Of a DNA stretch of 64,000 bases, positions 41,901 through 53,100 are shown piece after piece. The DNA is from Dallia pectoralis (lineage: Eukaryota > Chordata > Actinopteri > Esociformes > Umbridae), in NCBI GenBank assembly GCA_029465975.1, contig CM055728.1:4784535-4848534 (forward strand), read 5' to 3'. Position numbers and translations under genes: made by a program. Numbering within the stretch: the first letter of the stretch is position 1; the number at the start of each line of letters is the position of its first letter. The notes beneath the pieces were generated by a model that was given only the letters and a program-made list of their open reading frames with translations, did not search any database and was not told the DNA's origin.

Positions 41901-44900
41901 CCTTGCTTTCTGTGGAGGTGAAGCAGCAGCGCTGGCCCTTTCTTCTCCCACCCTGACAGCATGTCTCCATTAGAGCTTCAGATTCTCATGCTTCAATTGA
42001 TGACCAGCCTGAGGGCCACGATTCTGACGCAGATGCAGAACATCCTCTCTGCCTCTGACCCAGGTCGTTTGGATACCCTGACCCTTCTCTGAAAACGGTT
42101 AGGGTCGGTTCTCTGTGTCTGTGGCCTCCTCTGTTTTTCTCTCGCTCTTCTCGATAGCGATTAGACTGGTGACTCCTCATTTCTCCGCTTCTTCCGTGGG
42201 TGTTTTTCATGTGAAATTATTCCTGGGCCCCGTCATGCCTTCAGTGAAGAGCTATGTAGAGGTGTGGAGCTGTCTTGCCAATGATCATGAAAAGCTAATT
42301 TAGGTTGCAAAACGTGCTGGTGGGTGTGGGTGGTAGAAGAGAGGAGGTATCTTAAGTGAACTGAACTGACGTCCTTTGCTTTTTGTCCAGCACTGTCTCG
42401 TGGACATGTTCTTGGGTTCTCTCGCTCAGTCTGTGCTCGGTGTTGCCAAGGAGACGGTTTGACATTTTTCTTTTGACAAGTGACGAATGGTATTCGATGT
42501 CACAGACTGTTTCTGTGAATTGCGTGTTTTTGTCTGGTTATAGCGTTCATAAGTCGCTGCACGATTGTCTGGTGATGTGTGGCGGCGCTGTGGACGCGAT
42601 TGGTGCCACAGCTATGGACACTTTCAGTGGGGTATGGCCATGCTCAGTGTTATGTCGGTATTGTTTGGGTAATATTGGTATTGTTTGGGCATGTCAGGGA
42701 GGACATTTATGGAGCACGTAGCTCCGCCCTAAACCAATAGAAGCAGAGCTCCACAAATTAGAATGACAGCATTTATTTTTTAATTAAGGGTTTGATTAGG
42801 GATTAGGAGTTAGGGTTACATTTTTATTGAGGGTTTGGGAAAGGGATGTCCGGAGTTGGTTCAAGGGTTAAGTTTAGCTTGAGGGTTAGGGAGAGAGATG
42901 TCAGGATTAGGTTTAAGGGTTTAGTTTAGCTTGAGGGTTAGGGAAGAGATGTCAGGATTAGGTTTAAGGGTTTAGTTTAGCTTGAGAGTTAGGGAGAGAG
43001 ATGTCAGGATTAGGTTTAAGGGTTGAGTTTAGCTTGAGGGTTAGGGAGAGAGATGTCAGGATTAGGTTTAAGGGTTTAGTTTAGCTTGAGGGTTAGGGAG
43101 AGAGATGTCAGGATTAGGTTTAAGGGTTTAGTTTAGCTTGAGGGTTAGGGAGAGAGATGTCAGGATTAGGTTTAAGGGTTGAGTTTAGCTTGAGGGTTAG
43201 GGAGAGAGATGTCAGGATTAGGTTTAAGGGTTGAGTTTAGCTTGAGGGTTAGGGAGAGGGAGGTCAGGATTAGGTTTAAGGGTTGAGTTTAGCTTGAGGG
43301 TTAGGGAGAGAGATGTCAGGATTAGGTTTAAGGGTTTAGTTTAGCTTGAGGGTTAGGGAGAGAGATGTCAGGATTAGGTTTAAGGGTTTAGTTTAGCTTG
43401 AGGGTTAGGGAGAGAGATGTCAGGATTAGGTTTAAGGGTTTAGTTTAGCTTGAGGGTTAGGGAGAGGGATGTCAGGATTAGGTTTAAGGGTTGAGTTTAG
43501 CTTGAGGGTTAGAGAGAGAGATGTCAGGATTAGGTTTAAGGGTTGAGTTTAGCTTGAGGGTTAGGGAGAGGGATGTCAGGATTAGGTTTAAGGGTTTAGT
43601 TTAGCTTGAGGGTTAGGGAGAGAGATGTCAGGATTAGGTTTAAGGGTTTAGTTTAGCTTGAGGGTTAGGGAGAGAGATGTCAGGATTAGGTTTAAGGGTT
43701 TAGTTTAGCTTGAGAGTTAGGGAGAGAGATGTCAGGATTAGGTTTAAGGGTTGAGTTTAGCTTGAGGGTTAGGGAGAGAGATGTCAGGATTAGGTTTAAG
43801 GGTTTAGTTTAGCTTGGGTTAGGGTGTCAGGATTAGGTTTAGGGTTTAGTTTAGCTTGAGGGTTAGGGAGAGAGATGTCAGGATTAGGTTTAAGGGTTTA
43901 GTTTAGCTTGAGAGTTAGGGAGAGAGATGTCAGGATTAGGTTTACGGGTTTAGTTTAGCTTGAGAGTTAGGGAGAGAGATGTCAGGATTAGGTTTTTAGG
44001 ATTGTGGTCAGGGAAAATAGCTTAAAAATATAACTCAGTGAAACACCCTCACAGGTTATGCACTACGAATATCTGTACTTTCTGTGTCTTCTCTCTTGGC
44101 TTACTCCTCGCTCTCTTTCTCATCTCTTTTTCTCAGCACCCCCAGTTGTCAGTAAACAGGCAAATAGAAGAGCCTAGAGTCCACAGAGATGTAAACAACC
44201 GTCTGCAACATGAGAACTCATGGAGAACCCACGTTGATGACCGCAGAGGCAGTGTTAGCCCCAGTCACAGCCCTAATAACACCTACACCCCTGGGCCACG
44301 GAACCGCTCCATCTCTCCCCACAGCCCTGGCTACGCCCCCAACCCCAAACACCACCAAGCCGACATCCACATTCCTGACAACGCCTCCAGCTCCAACCCC
44401 AGACACCAACAAGACATCCACAGCCCTGGGTACAGCTACGTCCCGGGCCCCAGACACAGCCCTGCTAACACCCTCGTTGCAGTGCCCAGAGACAGCTCTG
44501 GCCCTCGTGTCAGCCCTCCCCGAAGTCCCTGCATGGTCCCCGGGTGCGATGGCTTTTCCTCCCCCTCTCCCCTGGATCTGACGGAGGAGAACTTTAACCG
44601 ACTACAGTCGGAGCATGAGCATCAGGCCAAGGAGCTGTATCTGCTTAGGAAGACTATGGAGGAAATGGAGCTTAGAATTGACTCCCAGAAACACACATTG
44701 CGGGCCCGAGATGAGTCCATCCAAAAACTGCTGGAGATTATACAGGGAGGAGGAACAGGCCCAAGAGGCAAGAGGTCAGATATCCTCACCATGGCAACAG
44801 TGCACGACGAGGCGGAGTCCCAGTTAGGTCATCTGGAGGACATGTTGGATCAGAGGGAGAAGGAGAACCTGCAACTGAGAGAGGTATGTATGAGTGTTTG

Positions 44901-47900
44901 TGTGTGTGTTTGTATTCCTGCACGTGGGTGACTGCATGTGTGTGTGTGTTTGTGTGCGTGTGTGTGTGGGGGGGGGGTGCGTGCATAGTGTTGGTCGCAA
45001 AAGCTCTACAAAATTACTTTCTTTTGACAAATGTCTAACACCTAGTGGAAAGTCATACAAATTACCCTATGCCTTTTCAGACAGACTGAATGACAAATTA
45101 ATGTTTTACTACAAACGGCCCGGAAGTTAGTTTCCTTCAAGTGTATAGTAAAACAAACAAATGACATAAAAAATTAATCAAAACAAATTATTTGAAATAA
45201 CACAACAAGATTAATGTGTAGGCTTAAGGATTCGGTCAAGCAGCCTTTCATATAGTGGTTAGATCATCTAACTGCTAGGCACTCTCACTGTGCACTTAGG
45301 TTTGTGCCTGTGCCTGTGCCTGTGCGTGTGCCTGTGTGTGTGTGTGTGTTAATGATCACTTTCCTGCCATGTCTAGAACAATTTATGTATTAATTTCTTT
45401 AAAATACACATTTATTGCTTAAAACATACTTAAAATGAAGTCCTCATGGGTGCATAAAATTCCAACCCTGATGAACCCGCAGACCCTGCTACACACATGT
45501 GGTCACACACTCAATGTCTGGGACACAAATAGGTTGCTCTCTACTCCTCAGGTTATTTTTAACTCCTAAATCTTCTTAGCCTTTAATTTTGCTACCTCGC
45601 TATCTGTGTGTCAGTGTGTTTGTGTGCGTATGTGTGTGTATATGTATGTGACAGACACATCTGTGGCCTACCGACTTACCACGCCACACCCCTTGCTGAC
45701 CCAGGTGCTTCATGGGAAATATGCCCTTGCCAAGTGTTTGATTGCTATGGAGATTATGTTGAAGAGCAGCATGGGCTTGTTTGGCCCTATTAGGAGGTTG
45801 TATGTGTTTGTGTGTGTGTTGAACAGTGAGAGATATGTGACCTATCCATGCGGCATGTGTAGAAGGTGAGTACGTGTGTGTAATTGTGTGTTTGACAAAA
45901 GAGAGTGTGTGTACTATTTATAAGTGGATTTCAGCTTATCAGACATTAGTGACGGGGGTAATAGAGGGGACGGAATAGGGGTTCGGAGGGGGGGAGAGTT
46001 TAAGACAAGGAGACACGTTTTTTTCCTTGGATAGAAAAACACAGTTCGTTTGGACTAATATGAATCTATGATTAATGAGTGACAACTCAGGGCCCTCCCT
46101 GACTGAAGGAAGGGAGTTGATTTTCTTTTTTTAGATGGAGATGAGAGGTTTCTGTGTTCTGTTCACACACACTGATAGCCATTCAAATGATATCTTTAGT
46201 AATTATTAAAATATCTACATTCTGCTTTTTAGACAGGTAAGCTCACGGGTTGACATTTAAAATGTGGAGAATGACAATTGAATGCAAATATTATGGATTG
46301 CCAGACACATTCTAGTCCAACAAGCACCTTTTTAGGTGTTTGTCTGTGTGTTTTATTTGTGTCTATGTATGGCCGGTTTCTATACGGTGCAACTCTTCTC
46401 TAAATTAACACTGAAGGAAAAGAACTCAACTACTTTCCATTACTGCAGCCATTACTCTCCTTTAAATTGGCTTCCCTGTTTATTTTTTGGCCAAATAGTA
46501 AAAGCCTCTATTTTCTCCTAGCCATGCTTTTTTTAAAACAGGATAGAAGGGGCAAGAGCGGGGGGCTTTCTCAATCATTAGCAAAGTCAAGTTTGGGTGT
46601 ATGTGTGTGAGAGGCTTTCTCGAAGCTCTTCAATTTTATTAAGTGAAATTAGCACCACATGTTTTTGTTTATATTATCATATTTTCTTAAAGTTGGAATT
46701 CCTTGTGGCTCACTGACTGTCTTTGTGTAAGACTTCCCTTGGGGGTGCCCTGTGTGTGTAGAGGTGGCAGATGTGGTTAGAGCAAGGGTCTGCAACTGGC
46801 GGCCTGCGGGCCAAAATTGTCCAACAAGTTATTTTCTTTGGCCCATATCATGTGTATAAAAAAACAAAGACATATTATAATAGTAATAAAGTAAAATATT
46901 ACTTTGAGGGGGAATTTCCTTTCTGGTAAATGTTTTTTTTATGAAACTGAGTTTCCCAAATGTGAACAGATCTTCCTATCCTGATTTGACAATAGGGTGA
47001 CAGGTTTAAAGGCTCTCAGGAACGCATGTATGTACCTATAGGACACAGCAGACTGGATCAGGCACTGGGATGAAGAACAGAATCAATTATGACATTGTTT
47101 CCACACAGATCATAAACAGTTATGGACTGATGAGCTTCATTGATGTTTCTAAATTGTCCAATTACTTTCTGAATTAAATCATACTTTCTTCAGATATATA
47201 CAGTATGCAATTACAAATCGGTCTATAACAGTTTTTGACAGAATGACCTAATCCCAATTAAATCAATCATGTCCATCGATTATATCAGCTTTTGAGGCTG
47301 ATATAAGGCTGGGTCAGGACCGTAACATTTGGAAACCCCTCTGATAAAACCAGAAGGAATTCATCAAATAATTTGTTATGATATATTGCACCTTGATAGT
47401 CCACTTAATCACAAATCATCCACCAGCTGAATCAATGTAGTGGCCTATCTCTGACTGTTGGACTAGTAGGTTGCTGGTTCGATTCCCAAGTCGACAATTC
47501 GAAAAATCATCTGTTGTGCCTTGATTTGAAACCTGTAACCTTAAATGCTGTATGTAGGTCCAGATAGGAGCATCTGTTAAATACCTAGCTTGTTATTTTT
47601 TGTTTGTTCTTGCGCTTGTGTCTCTGCGTCCTGTGGAACTAACACAACCTAGACAAACAGACATTTCTGTGGACACACATGCCTTTGTTCAAGGACTCAA
47701 CCTACTCTTTCTCTAAGCCTCCTTTCTTTTACAATGTTATCACCATCTTGTTGTCGACTTTATTCTATTACCAGACTCAGTCCTCTATTGGGCTAGCTTC
47801 TCAGAATGTACTCAAATGGGTTTTTTGTATCCTAGGATTTTCTGAAGGGCCTCTCTGGCCTGATCTGCTCTTTCCTTAAGTAGCTCTATAATTTCTCTGT

Positions 47901-49895
47901 CTGTATGCGGGTGGGTAATTGGCTATGTACAATTGTGTGTCTGTGTGTGTGTGCTGTTGTATTTACAGACTTGCAGTACTTGCAGTCCCCTCCGGGTGTC
48001 AGCATGTTACCAGGTTTTATAAATGGTCCTTTAAGGGACCAATGAAGAAGGACGACCTGGTTAGCTTAACTCCAACGCTGGCTAAGAGTGAAGAGGCAGT
48101 AACATGATTTGCAAACCTAAGGTCTATGATTGTGTACACATTACACATTGATAGCACTAACCATAAAGCACAGACCCACCCACGCGTACTGCTTGTGGAG
48201 ACCAGACCCGACCTTCATCCAGAAGTTAATGTTGACTATTCCTTAGCCCTAATCTTTACCCAAACCTTAACCAATAATGCCCAATTGTATATTTCTTCCC
48301 AAACTTGACTCCTAAAGCTGAATTCTTCCTGTTAGCAACCAGCCAAAAGTGTGGGGGCAAAAAAATGACACAGTGTAAACAGTATGAATATACGGATTAA
48401 GGACCCATCCTCCATCTGTTTCCTCCCAGTAGACCCGATAGGAACAGCTGTTCTCTTACTGTCCTAAACTTAACCTGCCCCCTTAACCTAGCCTCGACTA
48501 TAATAACGTCCGTCCCTCTATCCCGAATCCCAGGCCCATTCCCAACCTCAACCTGCTGAAAGCTGTCCTGTCCGATTTTTTTTAAGGGACCTCTGTAAAC
48601 CTTCACATTGAAGCTGCTTAACACACACTTTAAAACGTGAGAGCGTTGAGAGACTGCGTGAGAGTGTTAGTGAGTGAGGTCTGTTCAAGGGTAGGGAAGG
48701 GTCCTTGTCCTACAGCTCTCCTGTTTGTACAGGGCTTGTTTCAGGGCCTGACCAAGCTGTTTTTGGCTGCTTCTGAGAGGGGTTCTCCCCCTTGCTTCTC
48801 CGCCTTCTTATTCCTTCTCTCCATTTTCTTTTTACCCCCTGACTGAAAGTTTAGAAATGTCACTTGTTAAGTGAGACCATTGATTGTAAAGGTAGGAGAC
48901 CTGAGATCTGACTTAGCCAAGGCCTCCACAAACGGTCTACTCCACTCCTCTCTTCTCCCCCTGCTTCTCTCCTATCCTCCTCTTTGGTCTGGTTTAAATT
49001 AACTTTCATCCTGCAGGCATTACATTTACCTCTTCATCTTCAGTTTAGACACACTCTCTCTCACACACACACATCCTCTTGCTGCAGGCTGATATGGTAT
49101 CAGTTGTGGTTGGGCTAATTGGCGTGTTATAGTCTGGTCTCTTCAGACGGAACTCTTTAACAGCTGTCTTCTGATTGGCTGTTCACTCTCCACTAACACA
49201 GCCTCTCAGCTGTCATTAAATCTTTACTGTAAATGCCAGCAAACCAACACATACACACTATCCCTCTCTTTCTCACACGCACTCACATACACACACCCTC
49301 AGCACTGCATACTCGTCACGCTCTGCTGAACCCCCAGAATTTTGGAGAGGAAGAGTTTATCGGGACAAAATTATACCCCTCCAAGTTTCTCCCCCTTTCC
49401 CTCACCCTTCTCCCTCCCCCATATCTGAGTAGCTTTGATTTTCTCTCATTTTTCCTTTGTCTTTTGAAACTGTACTTAAAAGCCAATAGCTGATAGGCAG
49501 ACACATTTAAACACTTGGACCTTTTTCCCCCTTCTACTGAAGCGATTTATGTGTGTGTGTGTGTGTGTTAGACGTCGCTGCCTCTGGGCTACAGTTGAAC
49601 CCTGGGTCCATTTCCTTTGTACAGTATTCCGACAGCCATTGATATAACATTACTGCTGGTGCTATTCATTCCATATGCCTACTGCCTTGACACATAAAGG
49701 CCAGAGTGATACTTTGATGACATTCTTTCAATTACTTTATGTCCTTCTTTGTGCACTACATAGTGGAGAGAATGGTTAGGTTACAGCTCTTGAATTTGTG
49801 TACACTGAGCAGAGATTCAGAACAGGGGGGTGAGCACATATTTGCATGTCTTCTTGTGTGTGTGTGTGTGTGTGTGTGTGCTTGTATGCATGCAA

Positions 49896-49927
<32 letters not shown>

Positions 49928-50067
49928 TTGTATGCATGCAGGTGTGTGTGTGTGTTTGTTTGTATGCATGCAAGTGTGTGTGTGTTTGTATGCATGCATG
50001 TAGGTGTAGGTCTTTGTTTGCATGCATGCAGGTGTATGTGTGTGTGTGTGTTTGTATGCATGCAGGG

Positions 50068-50114
<47 letters not shown>

Positions 50115-53100
50115 TATGCATGCATGTAGGTGTGTTTGTTTGTGTGTGTGTGTGTGCACTTATACCATTCTCATACTCATTCTGCCTGTGGTCTTCAGTG
50201 ATCTTAGCTGTTCCTTAGTACCTTGGATATTATTCACTTATCAGCCACAACATTATGACCACCAGCCTAATACTGTGTAGGTCCTCCTTTTGCAGCCAAA
50301 GCAGACCACAAGACCTCCAGTGACTAGACCTCCAGTCCACTAGACCCCTGAAAGTGTCCTGTGGTATCTGGCACCAACACATTAGCAGCAGGTCCTTCAG
50401 TCCTGTAAGTTGCGAGGTGAGGTCTCCATGGATTTCACTTGTTTGTCCAGCACATCTCACAGATGCTCGATTGGACTGAGATTGAGAGTTCAAGTCATCA
50501 CCTTCAACTCGTGTTCTTCAAACCAGTCCTAAACCATTATTTTATTGTATGAGACCAATGTGCCATCAGGGAATATTGTTTTCATGAAACAGTACATTGT
50601 CTACAAACAGCATTCACTTTTTCAGCATTTTGAGTTACAGTAGCTTGTCTGTTGGATCGGACCACACGGGTCAGCCTTCGCACCCCACGGGCATCAATGA
50701 GCATTGGCCACTTTTGACCCTGTTGCCGGGTTACAGCTTTTCCTTCCTTGGACCACTTTCGATACTGACCAATGCAGAGCAGGGATGCTATGATAACAAG
50801 ATTACCGCTGTTATTCACTTCAGTCAGTGTCAGTGGACAGAATGTTATTGCTGATTGGTGAATGTTATCTCTGTCAAAGTATCTGCCATTTGTATTTTAA
50901 CTTTGCCCCTGGCTATTATGTCTATTTATGTATCTGCATTTCTTTTTTCCATGGTCCGCCTTTTAGTGACCCCTGTTCTAGGCTTTCTGATGTAATTTTA
51001 TTTAGTGATACTCACCGTTTGTAGGTTGATTCAACACACATAAGCATTGAATCAAGGTTTTGTCTGCAGTCTTCGTGAAAGATGATAGAGCTACCTAGAG
51101 CCGGCTGGTTTCAGATCGACTAAACCATTTTTTAAAAAGCCATGTCTTTACATTATTAGCCACACTCACATCTTAACCTCAACATTATCTCTCTATTACT
51201 CCCCATCCAACATGAAACAAAAAGATCAACAAGTCTTGGTGACGTCTTGATGTTATACAATCAGCCTGACCGATAGGGCTGTGTGCGTGTACCCGTGTGT
51301 GTGCGTGTACCCGTGTGTGTGCGTGTAACCGTGTGTGTGTTGGTGTGAACATCCATTATTGATAGGAGCAGCAGCCTGCAGATAGCGCATGTGCTCGCTC
51401 AAAGTGTTGCTAAGCGAGAGCTTTTGCCTGTTAAAGACTGTTGAATGAGCGTTGGAGAAAGAGAGAGAGAGACTCAGAGATAGCTGCACCTCTAGCCTCT
51501 TCTGCTTTTAGTTCTGTAGCCAATAGCACTTTCAACAAACACCTTTCCCTGAAACACCTTTCCCTCAACTAATGAAGACAAGACAGATTTATGTATATAT
51601 TTATACAATATATAAATTGAAATTTGAACAGAGGCGAAGACAGAACAAATCGACAGAGACTCTTAAACCCTGCCAGTCAGAGTTTGATGTGATTGTGAAT
51701 TAGTGCGCGTGTGGTAACATGATGAGTCGCCAAGCTTATTTTTACCGGGTTCCTCCTCAGGAACTGCACAGGAGGAACCAACAAGACCCCACCAAGACCA
51801 AGGCTGTGCAGTCTGTCATTGATATGAAGGTAGGCCTCACTGTTGATCTTACAAACTGCAGGCTTGTACACGGCAACCATAGTTAATCTGGAATGATCCC
51901 ATAGCTGTTTCATTTTGAATGGCGAACACAGTTGATTCGCTCTCTAAACTCAGAAAGGATTTCATTTCAAAATAAGAGTATGGGTTTTATGCGTGCAAAA
52001 TGAACACAAGTGCGCGAACACATATCCACGCGAGATAAAGAGTTAATGTCTGTATTCTGGGGTCTGAAGGCAGGCATCGCCCATATTGGCCCATGCAGAG
52101 TAGAGCAGTTATTCAATTTGTTTCAAATGTCACATATGGAAGCTTTCACTCTCAACCCAAGCCTTTGAAGTCGGTGCGAAAAATGTCTCCACATGTGAGC
52201 ATGGACACACGAGCACACACCCTCACACTTTAGGTGTTAATTCAGCACATGACTCAAAGTATGGTTGTTTTAGAGCTAAACCTCAGCTATGTTTCACATA
52301 TTTTGCCATTTGTCTTTTGTTTAACAGAATTTTTGAAGAGACTGGCTGTATTTCTTGATGCAACATTTGTATCTTTCTAAGGCAATACTATAGGAGCACA
52401 GTCAAACAGATGGTCAGAAGAACCAGTCAGATCTAGTAACCAGGGAATTAGAGGGAAAGTTAGAGAGAAGCAATGAGATGGAGAAAATCGTTTCTATGGT
52501 GATTGCTAGAGGTGGACACACTTAATACAAATGTTTGTGTGTTTGTCGTTCTAGCAAAGCTGTGTGCTGTGACTTCCGTAGAAAATGTTGTTATGTTGTT
52601 GTTATTACTGCTTAATTGCATTGTTTGTGACAGTTTGTTAATGTGTTTGGTTGTTTGTGCTGTAATGTGTATTGTCAGGATTGTCTGAGACGGGTGTACT
52701 TTTGTTGTGTGATTTCAGACCACAGCGCCCCCTTTCTGTTTCGATCCTGATGTTATCTGGCAGGTACAGTACAACTGGTCACTCCGTAGTACAGTAACCC
52801 AGTGGGTGTCCAATTAATTTAGCCTGCGTTAGGCCACAGTCAAAATTAAACTAGCTGCTCAAATATGCACTGTGAGTGGTTCCAAAATCATGTTGACAAT
52901 AACTTTGCGCAGCAATCATACATTTATATTTAATGATTATACCTCAATCATTGTTTTACTGTTTAATAGCAAATTACTACAGGGATTAGTCAAATATTCA
53001 GGCATTGCATAGTATTTTGGACTTGCTAAGCAATTATTTAATTGCTTATTCACTTTAAAACTATTAATGTATATATTACACACCTTACATGAACTGAAGT

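Larger units (their letters stand above)
38974..44136 (+). other. ERC2 intron 1
   Basis: It holds the 34-bp minisatellite, the 52-bp minisatellite and otherwise unique sequence. 41760-42070 is GC-richer with open frames, but I recognise no protein in it. 39100-40240 and 40880-41650 show nothing. Confidence 0.5.
44884..51760 (+). other. ERC2 intron 2
   Basis: It contains GT runs (44890-44980, 45330-45350, 49545-49570), a SINE fragment, a possible MITE, a GT/TGCATGCA tract and a Tc1-like element. 45400-46780 and 47600-49540 hold nothing else I can support. Confidence 0.5.

Noticed and set aside
41788..42070. Open frames in a GC-richer patch, including SPLELQILMLQLMTSLRATI
   Set aside because: I recognise no family, and no splice sites would join them in phase to ERC2. 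They may be old repeat debris, but I cannot support a call.
44210..44581. Thr/Pro-rich frame of 123 aa overlapping ERC2 exon 2
   Set aside because: It is a shifted frame of the repeat insertion in the ERC2 exon. The ERC2 frame continues into conserved coiled coil, this one does not.
45606..45869. Frame of 87 aa with a GKYALAKCLIAMEIMLKSS segment
   Set aside because: No family recognised, it begins in a GT-rich stretch, and it does not fit ERC2 phase or sequence.
49739..50280. Cys/Val-rich and His/Thr-rich frames on both strands
   Set aside because: They are artefacts of the GT/TGCATGCA simple repeat.
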